Assembly: GCF_000174355.1 (NCBI RefSeq)
Contig: NZ_ACIS01000010.1
Coordinates: 1 to 64,000 of the forward strand
Direction: 5' to 3'
From: Pseudogulbenkiania ferrooxidans 2002
Lineage (GTDB): Bacteria > Pseudomonadota > Gammaproteobacteria > Burkholderiales > Chromobacteriaceae
DNA: 64,000 nucleotides
Positions 18,697 through 30,691 of the stretch are shown in pieces. Position 1 is the stretch's first letter; the number at the start of each line of letters is the position of its first letter. The position numbers and the translations under genes were made by a program. Under the pieces are notes generated by a model. It was not told the origin of the DNA. It saw only the letters and a list, made by a program, of their open reading frames with translations, and made no database searches.

Positions 18697-20235
18697 AGGC
18701 TTTCCGGCAGTACAGTCTGAAACGCCCGCCCGGGCTCAGGTAGGCGAGCAGGGCATCGTTGGCCTCGGCCAGCTCGCGGGCGATGTAGAGCCCGAGGCCG
18801 GTGCCGCTGCTTTCGGTGGTATAGAACGGTTCGAACAAGTGGGACTGGTGCTCGGCACCGACGCCGGGCCCGTCGTCCACCACGTCGATCAGGAGCGCGC
18901 TCTCGCTCTCGTCGACCTCGATGCGCAGGGAACCGGTATGGCGCTGGCAGTAACGCCAGCCGTTGGCCAGTAGGTTGCCGAGAATCTGCGCCAGGTGGCC
19001 TCGGTCGAAGATCATGGCGCGCGGGCTGTTGAAGGTGGTGACGATGCGGCCGGCGGCGGCGGCTTCGCCGAGCACGAACTGCTCGACCAGCTCGGTCAGC
19101 ACCGTCGCCGGGCGCAGCACCTCGGGGCGCACCCGGTCGCGCCGGTTGAGCGCCAGCACCTCTTCCACCAGGCGGTCGATACGCCGCGTATTGTCGCGCA
19201 CCATCGCCGTCAGGCGCCGCGCGGAAGGGTCGACGGCGTCCTCGCCCAAGAGCTCGGCGGCGTGGCTGATCGCCGCCAGCGGGTTGCGGATTTCGTGGGC
19301 GATATTGGCCGTCAGCCGCCCCAGCGCCGCCAGCTTGAGCTGGCGCGCCTCTTCCGCCAGCTCGCGCGTCTCGCGCAGGAACAGCAGCAGCGTCGGGGTG
19401 TCCCCGGTCAGGAGCGGCACCATGCGCCCGATCAGCGCCTGGGGCTGGGCGTTGAGCTGCACCGGCCGCGCCAGCAAGGGACAGCCGTCCTGGCGCCAGC
19501 GCGCCACCGGCGCCGCCAGCTCGGGCAGCAGCTTGCCACGCTCGACCAGGGCGAAGTGGCGCGTGGCGGCGTCGTTGAACTGGCGCACCCGGCCTTCCTG
19601 GTCGAGCACCAGCACCGCCTCGCGCAGGCTCTGCAAGGCCAGCTCGTTGAGGCGGTTGAGCTGGGCGATCTCGCTGCCGCGCGCCGCGGCGAGTTGCTCC
19701 GACTCGCGCGCCACCCGGGCCAGCTGGTGGGTGGTGACGCTGGTGACGAATCCGGCGCTGGCCAGGAGTGCCGCCTGCACCAGCTCACCGGTGGTGCCGT
19801 TCAACGCCAGGATGTCGTACAGCGTGACCCCCAGCAGCGCCAGACTGGCCAGCGCGGCGTAGAACAGCGCGTAGCGGCCGGAGGCCAGCAGCCCGGCCAC
19901 CGCCAGGTAAGGCAGCAGCAACACGCCGTAACCGCTTTTCACACCGCCATTGAGCGCCATCAGCGCGACGATCATGACGATGTCGACGCTGACCCCCAGC
20001 GTGACCTGCACGCCGTGCGCCAGCGGGCCGCGCCCGAGCGACAGCCACAGCCCGATCAGGATCGAGTAGGTCAGCACCCAGCTGTAGAACGCCGGGCCGG
20101 CCACCAGCAAGGGCTCGCCGTCGAAGCCGTGCAGCTGCGACACCAGCAGCAGCACCAGCACGATGGTGCCGCGGAACGCGTTGAACAGCCTGAGCGCGTT
20201 GGCCGAAGGCAGCGTGAGCGAACGCGGCAGCTCGA

Positions 20236-20239
<4 letters not shown>
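18689..20239 (-). CDS. pilS: PilS, sensor histidine kinase of the PilSR system
   Basis: 516 aa. About six membrane helices occupy residues 20-170, as in PilS, followed by a PAS domain (~195-290), HisKA with His315 ([13 protein letters not shown]) and an ATPase domain ending in [16 protein letters not shown]. The start ATG at 20239 overlaps the parC stop as ATGA, which favours translational coupling; the longer open frame to 20278 lies inside parC. A TTGGCCGAA word lies near the start (20199-20207). It phosphorylates PilR. Confidence 0.92.
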
Positions 20240-22611
<2,372 letters not shown>

Positions 22612-22684
22612 GGCGGGCCGGACACGCGCCAAGGCGCATGTCATGGTATGTTGGTTGTCGGAATTGATCGGGGAGGATTGTACT

Positions 22685-23152
22685 ATGGCCAGCTTCATCC
22701 AGTGGCAATGCCACCGCTTCGACGGCTTCACTCTGCTTACCCTGTACGAAATGCTGCAGCTGCGCGGGCGGGTGTTTGTGGTCGAGCAGCGCTCGATCTA
22801 CGAGGATATCGACGGCACCGACCTCGATTGCTGGCACCTGACCGGCCGCGACGGCCAGGGCCGCCTGGTGGCCTACGCCCGGCTGATCGCGCCGGAACAG
22901 AAATACCCGGATGCCGCCGCCATCGGCCGGGTGGTGGTGGAACCGGACTGGCGCGGCAGCGGCATCGGTCGCCAACTGATGGCCGAAGCGGTGCTGCGCA
23001 CCGCGCGGCTGTTTCCCGGCGCGCCGATGATGCTGTCGGCGCAGGCCTACGCCCAGGACTTCTACGCCCACTTCGGCTTCGAGCGCGTGTCCGAGCCGTA
23101 CGACGACGGCGGCATCCTGCACGTCGACATGCGCCGCCCACTCGACGAGTGA
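22685..23152 (+). CDS. elaA: ElaA-family GNAT N-acetyltransferase
   Basis: 155 aa. The N-terminal half carries the ElaA signature ([16 protein letters not shown]) and the acetyl-CoA binding motif A is [17 protein letters not shown]. The C-terminal [13 protein letters not shown] element is also typical. The substrate is unknown. It is divergent from parC with a 73-bp shared intergenic region. Downstream lies a copy of a dispersed repeat, so the transcript may read into it. Confidence 0.92.
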   Translation: MASFIQWQCHRFDGFTLLTLYEMLQLRGRVFVVEQRSIYEDIDGTDLDCWHLTGRDGQGRLVAYARLIAPEQKYPDAAAIGRVVVEPDWRGSGIGRQLMAEAVLRTARLFPGAPMMLSAQAYAQDFYAHFGFERVSEPYDDGGILHVDMRRPLDE

Positions 23153-23227
23153 GACTTCAGTCCCGCTTTCCCGATCAGGCGTCAACCGGCCACAGCAGGC
23201 GAGCGAGCCAAAGCAGGTTGAGTGCCG

Positions 23228-23325
23228 CCAACGCACAGGAACCGGAATGTACATAAAGTACATGAGGATTCCTGATCGCTGAGCCAATCGAAGATTGGCA
23301 CGCAGTATTGTCGGCGCTCAAGATG
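23228..23325. repeat. Dispersed intergenic repeat, copy 1
   Basis: This copy holds an imperfect 16-nt-arm hairpin (23237-23252 with 23258-23273, loop ATAAA) and, downstream, a perfect 7-bp stem with 3-nt loop (GCCAATC, GAA, GATTGGC at 23283-23299) followed by CACGCAG. The block around the small hairpin is recognisably related to sequences at about 56759-56848 and 63430-63511. It lies between elaA and the convergent membrane-protein gene. Confidence 0.7.
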
Positions 23326-23357
23326 CAAAGGCACAGCCGCCTAATGTGGATAGGTTC

Positions 23358-24107
23358 TCAAGGTTGGCCGAACACATCCTTCCACGCCGTGTAGCCGGTG
23401 ACGTAAACCACCGGGAACCACAGCAGCAGGCCAAGAAACAAGGGCAGCGCCGCCAGCACGAACAACACGGTCAGCATCAGCCCGCAGGTCAGCACCGCCG
23501 GCCAGTTGGCGAGGCCGGCGCGGATGCTGAGCTTGAGTGCCGGCCACGCCGCCAGGCCGTTCTGCACCACCAGCGCCGGCGCGAACCAGTAGGCCAGATT
23601 GACCACGAACACGATCACGCCCCCCAGCAGCATGCTCGCCATCATGGTTCCGACGTGGCCCGGCGCGCTCATCATCTCGGGCGTCGGCACCGTCCCCCCC
23701 AGCAAGCGCAACAGCAACCCGAACCCCAGCAGGGCCGCCAGCAACAGCGCCAGATAGAGCAGGCCGACGCCGAACAAGGCCTGGCCGGCGCGGCGGAAAC
23801 CGCCGAACAGGTCGGCCACCCCCAGTTCGTCATGGTGCTCGGCACGCGCCGCCGCCAGCACGAAGCCGCCGGCGAACAACGGCCCCAGCAGGAACGCCAG
23901 CAGGCCGCCGATCATCGGCAGCGAGCTGACCAGAAGATGCAGCCCGAAATAGGCCAGTGCGAATAGCGCCCAGGTCAGTGGCTGGTCACGCACGATCAGG
24001 AAAGACTCGACGATCCAGCGCCAGCCATGCGCCGCGCTCACCTGGCGCGGTTGCGGCGGCGACGTCGGGGTGATGGTCCCCGGCGGAGAGGTAAAAAAAT
24101 CGCTCAT
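23358..24107 (-). CDS. BPSS1780-type integral membrane protein
   Basis: 249 aa with about five to six membrane helices from residue 40 onwards. The N-terminal soluble segment is Pro/Thr-rich, followed by GWRWIVESFLIVRDQPLTW, which is typical of this betaproteobacterial membrane family of unknown function. The ATG at 24107 has a GGAG ribosome site; the longer frame to 24140 lacks one. The last codons (Phe-Gly-Gln-Pro-stop) are themselves formed by a TTCGGCCAA repeat word, so the repeat has been taken into the coding end. Confidence 0.8.
   Translation of the reverse strand: MSDFFTSPPGTITPTSPPQPRQVSAAHGWRWIVESFLIVRDQPLTWALFALAYFGLHLLVSSLPMIGGLLAFLLGPLFAGGFVLAAARAEHHDELGVADLFGGFRRAGQALFGVGLLYLALLLAALLGFGLLLRLLGGTVPTPEMMSAPGHVGTMMASMLLGGVIVFVVNLAYWFAPALVVQNGLAAWPALKLSIRAGLANWPAVLTCGLMLTVLFVLAALPLFLGLLLWFPVVYVTGYTAWKDVFGQP
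23364..23372 (+). repeat. TTGGCCGAA repeat word at a gene end
   Basis: This copy lies in the final codons of the minus-strand membrane-protein gene, ending 6 bp short of the outer edge of the stop codon. Confidence 0.6.
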
Positions 24108-24326
24108 AAACTCCGATCCTCGGGGCTCAGCTTCCATCATAGCCCCAACAATATGACAAGGTTGATCGCCGCCGCCCCGAACTGGCGGCAGCCGGTTGCC
24201 GCCCGGGGGTCAAATCAGCGATAATTTCATGATTTAGCGACGGTTCCGCCGCTTCGGCCACTGTTACGGCAGCGGCCCGGGCCGGTTTCCGTAGTTGACC
24301 CACTACAGTTTCGAGGTTTCTCCCGA

Positions 24327-26315
24327 ATGGTCTCCCGTACCGAGCTTGCCAACGCCATCCGCTTTCTCGCCATGGACGCGGTGGAACAGGCCAAATCCGG
24401 TCACCCCGGCGCCCCGATGGGCATGGCTGACATCGCCGAAGTCCTGTGGCGCGATCACCTGAAGCACAATCCGGCCAACCCGCACTGGTCCAACCGCGAC
24501 CGCTTCGTGCTCTCCAACGGCCACGGCTCGATGTTGCTGTACAGCCTGCTGCACCTGACCGGTTACGACCTGTCGATCGAGGACCTCAAACACTTCCGCC
24601 AGCTGCACTCCAAGACCCCGGGCCACCCGGAATACGGCTACGCCCCCGGCATCGAGACCACCACCGGCCCGCTGGGTCAGGGTATCACCAATGCCGTCGG
24701 CATGGCGCTGGCCGAGAAGATGCTGGCCGCCGAGTTCAACCGCGAAGGCTTCCCGGTGGTCGATCACACCACCTGGGCGTTCCTCGGTGACGGCTGCCTG
24801 ATGGAAGGCATCTCGCACGAGGCCTGCTCGCTGGCCGGCACCTGGGGCCTGGGCAAGCTGGTGGCATTCTGGGACGACAACGGCATCTCCATTGACGGCG
24901 ATGTCGAAGGTTGGTTCACCGACGACACCCCGGCGCGCTTCGAAGCCTACGGCTGGCAGGTGATCCGCAACGTCGACGGCCACGACGCCGAGGAAATCCA
25001 GACCGCGATCCAGACCGCCAGGAAAACGGCCGACCGCCCGACCCTGATCTGCTGCAAGACCGCCATCGGCAAGGGCGCCCCGAACAAGCAGGGCGGCCAC
25101 GACGTGCACGGCGCGCCGCTGGGCGCGGCCGAGATCGCCGCCGCGCGCGAACACCTCAACTGGCCGCACGCGCCGTTCGAAATTCCGGCCGAGATCTACA
25201 CCGCCTGGGGCGCACGCGACGCCGGCGCGGCGCGCGAAAACGAGTGGAACGGCCTGTTCGCGCGCTACCGCGCCGCCTACCCGGAACTCGCCGCCGAATT
25301 CGAACGCCGCATGCAGGGCGAGCTACCGCAGGGCTGGGAAGAGGCCAAGGCCGCCGCCATCGCCAAGATCAACGACGCCGCCCAGACCGTGGCCACGCGC
25401 AAGGCGAGCCAGATCGCGCTCGAGACGTTCTCGCCGCTGCTGCCGGAATTCGTCGGCGGTTCGGCCGACCTGACCGGTTCCAACCTGACCAACTGGTCCG
25501 GCTCGAAGTGGATCGACGCCCAGGGCAACGGCAACTACATCAGCTACGGCGTGCGCGAGTTCGGCATGGCCGCGATCATGAACGGCATGACGCTGCACGG
25601 CGGCCTGCGCCCGTACGGCGGCACCTTCCTGATGTTCAGCGAATACGCCCGCAACGCGCTACGCATGGCCGCGCTGATGAAGATCAACCCGATCTTCGTG
25701 TTCACCCACGACTCGATCGGCCTGGGCGAAGACGGCCCGACCCACCAGCCGGTGGAGCAGGTCGCCACGCTGCGCTACATCCCCAACATGAACACCTGGC
25801 GTCCGTGCGACACCACCGAGGCCGCCGTGGCCTGGGCGCACGCCATCGAACAGAAGACCACCCCGAGCAACCTGATCCTGAGCCGCCAGAACCTGCCGTT
25901 CGTGACGCGCGACGCCCAGCAGATCGCCGACATCGCGAAGGGCGGCTACGTGCTGCGCGAAGCGGCTGGCGAGCTGAAGGCGGTGCTGATCGCCACCGGC
26001 TCCGAAGTGGAACTCGCGCTCAAGGCCCAGGCCGCGCTGGCCGAACAGGGCGTGGCGGTGCGCGTGGTGTCGATGCCGTCGACCAACGTGTTCGACAAGC
26101 AGGACAAGGCCTACCAGGCCAGCGTGCTGCCCGCCGGCGTGCCGCGCGTGGCGATCGAGGCCGGCGTGAGCGACTTCTGGCGCAAGTACGTGGGCCTGGA
26201 AGGCGCCGTGGTCGGCATCGACCACTTCGGCGAATCCGCCCCGGCCTCCGTGCTGTTCAAGGAATTCGGCTTCACCGTCGACAACGTGGTGGCCCAGACG
26301 CTGGCCGTCATCTGA
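24327..26315 (+). CDS. tkt: Transketolase
   Basis: This 662-aa thiamine-diphosphate enzyme moves two-carbon units in the pentose phosphate pathway. Visible blocks are [18 protein letters not shown] near the N-terminus, [17 protein letters not shown], the [13 protein letters not shown] motif of the cofactor fold, the [18 protein letters not shown] substrate region and the C-terminal domain. The length is normal. It heads a cluster with gapA, pgk and fbaA, a common arrangement in beta- and gammaproteobacteria. The 219-bp upstream region contains a GATAAT-like element near 24219 and a run of GC-rich inverted sequence, but no riboswitch that I can recognise. Confidence 0.97.
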   Translation: MVSRTELANAIRFLAMDAVEQAKSGHPGAPMGMADIAEVLWRDHLKHNPANPHWSNRDRFVLSNGHGSMLLYSLLHLTGYDLSIEDLKHFRQLHSKTPGHPEYGYAPGIETTTGPLGQGITNAVGMALAEKMLAAEFNREGFPVVDHTTWAFLGDGCLMEGISHEACSLAGTWGLGKLVAFWDDNGISIDGDVEGWFTDDTPARFEAYGWQVIRNVDGHDAEEIQTAIQTARKTADRPTLICCKTAIGKGAPNKQGGHDVHGAPLGAAEIAAAREHLNWPHAPFEIPAEIYTAWGARDAGAARENEWNGLFARYRAAYPELAAEFERRMQGELPQGWEEAKAAAIAKINDAAQTVATRKASQIALETFSPLLPEFVGGSADLTGSNLTNWSGSKWIDAQGNGNYISYGVREFGMAAIMNGMTLHGGLRPYGGTFLMFSEYARNALRMAALMKINPIFVFTHDSIGLGEDGPTHQPVEQVATLRYIPNMNTWRPCDTTEAAVAWAHAIEQKTTPSNLILSRQNLPFVTRDAQQIADIAKGGYVLREAAGELKAVLIATGSEVELALKAQAALAEQGVAVRVVSMPSTNVFDKQDKAYQASVLPAGVPRVAIEAGVSDFWRKYVGLEGAVVGIDHFGESAPASVLFKEFGFTVDNVVAQTLAVI

Positions 26316-26335
26316 TCCTGAATAAATACAATCAA

Positions 26336-26361
26336 GGCCATCCCGCCATGACGGGATGGCC
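26336..26361 (+). terminator. Hairpin between tkt and gapA
   Basis: A perfect 10-bp stem (GGCCATCCCG with CGGGATGGCC) has a 6-nt loop. There is no strong T run afterwards, so it may only partly separate tkt and gapA transcription. Confidence 0.6.
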
Positions 26362-26408
26362 GACAAGCAACACAAAGACTTCTTGTTAAAATCCGGGAGA
26401 GAACCAAT

Positions 26409-27422
26409 ATGACCATTCGCATCGCGATCAACGGCTATGGCCGTATCGGCCGCCAGGCCCTGCGCTCGATCTACGAATACAATCTGTGCGGCGATTTCGA
26501 GATCGTCGCCGTCAACGCCTCGGGTGACCTGGCCACCAACGCCCACCTGACCAAGTTCGACACCGTACACGGCCGCTTCGCCGCCGAGGTGAGCCACGAC
26601 GAGAAGAACCTGATCGTCAACGGCGACGTGATCCCGTTCTTCTCCACCCGCAACCCGGCCGAACTGCCGTGGAAGGCGCTGAACGTGGACCTGGTGCTGG
26701 AATGCACCGGCGCCTTCACCAGCAAGGAAAAGTGCCAGCTGCACCTGGACGCCGGCGCCAAGAAGGTGCTGATCTCCGCGCCGGGCGGTGACGACGTCGA
26801 CGCCACCATCGTCTACGGCGTCAACCACGACGTGCTGACCGCCGACATGACCGTGGTCTCCAACGCCTCCTGCACCACCAACTGTCTGGCCCCGGTAGCC
26901 AAGGCGCTGAACGACGAGCTCGGCATCGTCAAAGGCCTGATGACCACCATCCACGCCTTCACCAACGACCAAGTGCTGACCGACGTGCGCCACAAGGACC
27001 TGCGCCGCGCCCGTTCCGCCACCGAGAACATGATCCCGACCAAGACCGGCGCCGCCAAGGCGGTGGGCCTGGTGCTGCCGCAGCTGAAAGGCAAGCTGGA
27101 CGGTTTCGCGGTGCGCGTGCCGACCATCAACGTGTCGCTGGTCGACCTGACCTTCGAAGCCGGCCGCGCCACCTCGGTGGAAGAAGTGAACGCCATCCTC
27201 AAGGCCGCCGCCGAAGGCCCGATGAAGGGCATCCTGGGCTACAACACCCTGCCGCTGGTCTCCAGCGACTTCAACCACAGCACCGAAGGCTCGGTGTTCG
27301 ACGCCACGCTGACCAAGGTCTCCAACGGCAACATGGTGAAAGTGCTGGCCTGGTACGACAACGAGTGGGGCTTCTGCCAGCAGATGCTGCGCACCGCCCG
27401 CGCGCTGTTCGCCGCCAAGTAA
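26409..27422 (+). CDS. gapA: Type I glyceraldehyde-3-phosphate dehydrogenase
   Basis: 337 aa. It shows the dinucleotide-binding GYGRIGRQ near the N-terminus and the active-site [12 protein letters not shown] with the catalytic Cys near residue 155; the catalytic His is in [10 protein letters not shown]. At the end of the second beta strand the family's NAD-specifying Asp (ND in E. coli GapA) is replaced by Asn-Ala-Ser (residues 36-38), so NADP use or dual cofactor use is possible. It sits between tkt and pgk. The function as a glycolytic or gluconeogenic GAPDH is secure; the cofactor preference is inference. Confidence 0.95.
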   Translation: MTIRIAINGYGRIGRQALRSIYEYNLCGDFEIVAVNASGDLATNAHLTKFDTVHGRFAAEVSHDEKNLIVNGDVIPFFSTRNPAELPWKALNVDLVLECTGAFTSKEKCQLHLDAGAKKVLISAPGGDDVDATIVYGVNHDVLTADMTVVSNASCTTNCLAPVAKALNDELGIVKGLMTTIHAFTNDQVLTDVRHKDLRRARSATENMIPTKTGAAKAVGLVLPQLKGKLDGFAVRVPTINVSLVDLTFEAGRATSVEEVNAILKAAAEGPMKGILGYNTLPLVSSDFNHSTEGSVFDATLTKVSNGNMVKVLAWYDNEWGFCQQMLRTARALFAAK

Positions 27423-27440
27423 GCCTTTGATCGCCCTACG

Positions 27441-27471
27441 CCGCGCCTTCGGCCAACGTGCTGCGGCGCGG
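27441..27471. repeat. Hairpin containing the TTCGGCCAA word between gapA and pgk
   Basis: CCGCGCC (27441-27447) pairs with GGCGCGG (27465-27471), and the repeat word (27448-27456) lies in the loop. This is a possible weak transcription barrier or mRNA processing point inside the glycolytic operon. Confidence 0.45.
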
Positions 27472-27490
27472 CGTCCGTACGGATAGAGCC

Positions 27491-28669
<1,179 letters not shown>

Positions 28670-28746
28670 AACGACCACAGAACCTGTCTTGGACGGTGGC
28701 GGCGCCGCAACAGCCTGCCAAGTAGGCTGGACACTACAGCGAAGCT

Positions 28747-28768
28747 GGCGGACCCTATAAGGTCCGCC
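28747..28768 (+). terminator. Hairpin after pgk
   Basis: GGCGGACC (28747-28754) and GGTCCGCC (28761-28768) form a perfect 8-bp stem with a CTATAA loop. It lies 20 bp before the next start codon, so it could terminate or instead affect translation of the exporter gene. There is no T run. Confidence 0.45.
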
Positions 28769-28789
28769 ACCCCAAACGGAGTCAAACCC

Positions 28790-29422
28790 ATGTCGCTCAA
28801 TACCTGGCTGCTGTTCCTCGTCACCGTGTTCTTCGTCTCGGCCACGCCGGGGCCCAACATGCTGCTGGCGCTGTCGCATGGCATCCGCTACGGTGTGCGC
28901 CGCACCCTGCCCACGCTGGCCGGATTGCTGAGCGCGCTGGGGCTGATCATGGCGGGCTCGGCGGCCGGCCTGGGGGCGATCCTGGCGGCGTCCGAACTGC
29001 TGTTCTCGCTGGTCAAGTACGCCGGCGCGGCCTACCTGATCTGGCTCGGCATCAAGACCTGGCGCGCCGCGCCGCAGCCGCTGGGGCAGGGGCCGGATAG
29101 CGGCAAGCGCGCCGAAGGCAGCGCCTGGCAGCGTTTTCGCACCGGCTTCCTGGTGGCGATGAGCAACCCCAAGGCCTTCGTGTTCTTCACCGCGCTGTTC
29201 CCGCAGTTCATGGACGCCAGCGCGCCGCAAGGCCCGCAGCTGATGGCGCTGGCCGGCACCTTCTACGTGATCGAGAGCAGCTGGCAGCTGGCCTACGCCG
29301 CCGGCGGCTCGCGCCTCAGGAACTGGCTCAACAGCCCGCTGCGGCTCTCCTGGATGAACCGCTTCGCCGGCGGCTCGTTCATGGCGGCGGGCGTGGCGCT
29401 GTCCGGTGTCAGCCGGCACTGA
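28790..29422 (+). CDS. LysE/RhtB-family amino acid exporter
   Basis: A 210-aa inner-membrane protein with about six hydrophobic segments. The family motif near the N-terminus (SATPGPNMLLALSHGIRYG) and the AYLIWLGIKTW and NPKAFVFFTALFPQF segments are diagnostic. The exported substrate cannot be read from sequence; homoserine lactone, threonine or another amino acid are family options. Its placement between pgk and fbaA is unusual in function, though the strand is the same. Confidence 0.9.
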   Translation: MSLNTWLLFLVTVFFVSATPGPNMLLALSHGIRYGVRRTLPTLAGLLSALGLIMAGSAAGLGAILAASELLFSLVKYAGAAYLIWLGIKTWRAAPQPLGQGPDSGKRAEGSAWQRFRTGFLVAMSNPKAFVFFTALFPQFMDASAPQGPQLMALAGTFYVIESSWQLAYAAGGSRLRNWLNSPLRLSWMNRFAGGSFMAAGVALSGVSRH

Positions 29423-29440
29423 ACGCCGTTTGGCACCGGC

Positions 29441-29449
29441 TTCGGCCAA
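29441..29449 (-). repeat. TTGGCCGAA repeat word (minus orientation)
   Basis: One copy with the extended flank lies 18 bp after the exporter stop codon, directly followed by TT-rich sequence. Confidence 0.6.
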
Positions 29450-29466
29450 CCTTTTGATTTGATACC

Positions 29467-29489
29467 GGTGCCGTCGCGATGACGGCACC
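29467..29489 (+). terminator. Hairpin before fbaA
   Basis: A perfect 9-bp stem (GGTGCCGTC with GACGGCACC) and a GCGAT loop are followed by TTGCCTTATT. It probably ends the exporter transcript, 23 bp before the fbaA start. Confidence 0.55.
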
Positions 29490-29512
29490 TTGCCTTATTC
29501 TGGAGAATTACC

Positions 29513-30577
29513 ATGGCACTCGTTTCGATGCGTCAGCTGCTGGACCATGCAGCCGAATTCAGCTACGGCCTGCCGGCCTTCAACGTCAACAACCTGGAAC
29601 AGATGCGCGCCATCATGGAAGCCGCCGACAAGGTTGACGCCCCGGTGATCGTGCAGGCGTCGGCTGGTGCCCGCAAGTACGCCGGCGCGCCGTTCCTGCG
29701 CCACCTGATCCTGGCTGCGGTGGAAGAATTCCCGCACATCCCGGTGGTGATGCACCAGGACCACGGCACCAGCCCGGACGTGTGCCAGCGCTCGATCCAG
29801 CTCGGCTTCTCCTCGGTGATGATGGATGGCTCGCTGAAGAGCGACGGCAAGACCCCGGCCGACTACGCCTACAACGTCGACGTCACCCGCACCGTGGTGA
29901 ACTTCGCCCACGCTTGCGGCGTGTCGGTGGAAGGCGAGATCGGCTGCCTGGGCAGCCTGGAAACCGGCATGGCCGGCGAGGAAGACGGCGTCGGCGCCGA
30001 AGGCGTGCTGGACCACTCGCAGCTGCTGACCGACCCGGAAGAAGCCGCCCAGTTCGTCAAGGACACCGGCGTGGACGCGCTGGCCATCGCCATCGGCACC
30101 AGCCACGGCGCCTACAAGTTCACCAAGAAGCCGACCGGCGACGTGCTGCGCATCGACCGCATCAAGGAAATCCACGCCCGCATCCCCAACACCCACCTGG
30201 TGATGCACGGCTCGTCCTCGGTGCCGCAGGAATGGCTGGCGATCATCAACGAGTTCGGCGGCGAGCTGGGCGAGACCTACGGCGTGCCGGTGGAAGAAAT
30301 CGTCGAAGGCATCAAGCACGGCGTGCGCAAGGTCAACATCGACACCGACCTGCGCCTGGCCTCGACCGGCGCCATCCGCCGCTTCCTGGCGCAGAACCCG
30401 AAAGAGTTCGACCCGCGCAAATACCTGGCCGCCAGCACCGCGGCGATGCGCGACATCGTGATCGCCCGCTACGAAGCCTTCGGCGCCGCCGGCATGGCCA
30501 GCAAGATCAAGCCGGTGAGCCTCGACACCATGGCCAACAAGTACCTGAAGGGTGAGCTGGCGCAGATCGTCAAGTAA
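29513..30577 (+). CDS. fbaA: Class II fructose-bisphosphate aldolase
   Basis: This 354-aa zinc-dependent aldolase is of the Calvin/glycolytic (CbbA-like) subtype. It shows the N-terminal [12 protein letters not shown], the zinc-binding HQDHG, the second signature [14 protein letters not shown], a further zinc His in GTSHGAYK and [10 protein letters not shown], and the NIDTDLRLA phosphate-binding element. The length is normal for the subtype. It is the fourth central-carbon enzyme in the tkt-gapA-pgk-fbaA block. Confidence 0.96.
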   Translation: MALVSMRQLLDHAAEFSYGLPAFNVNNLEQMRAIMEAADKVDAPVIVQASAGARKYAGAPFLRHLILAAVEEFPHIPVVMHQDHGTSPDVCQRSIQLGFSSVMMDGSLKSDGKTPADYAYNVDVTRTVVNFAHACGVSVEGEIGCLGSLETGMAGEEDGVGAEGVLDHSQLLTDPEEAAQFVKDTGVDALAIAIGTSHGAYKFTKKPTGDVLRIDRIKEIHARIPNTHLVMHGSSSVPQEWLAIINEFGGELGETYGVPVEEIVEGIKHGVRKVNIDTDLRLASTGAIRRFLAQNPKEFDPRKYLAASTAAMRDIVIARYEAFGAAGMASKIKPVSLDTMANKYLKGELAQIVK

Positions 30578-30646
30578 GCCGCTGGGAAATAAATCGGCTG
30601 CGCGGCGATTTCTTTCACCAGCGCCAAGCGCCCGACCCGCCCAATC

Positions 30647-30683
30647 ACACCGCCGCGGCCGAACCGCCCGGCGGTGTTTTTTT
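30647..30683 (+). terminator. Rho-independent terminator of fbaA
   Basis: The stem ACACCGCC (30647-30654) with GGCGGTGT (30670-30677) is followed by a seven-T run ending at 30683. It marks the end of the central-carbon block and faces the convergent exonuclease-fusion gene. Confidence 0.85.
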
Positions 30684-30691
30684 ATCCCCGC

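Noticed and set aside
23228-23325. Insertion-sequence end or phage attachment site
   Set aside because: No transposase, integrase or target duplication is nearby; the block recurs in other gene gaps, which fits a dispersed repeat better.
24141-24326. Riboswitch upstream of tkt
   Set aside because: The leader is GC-rich with inverted segments, but none matches a riboswitch core I know.
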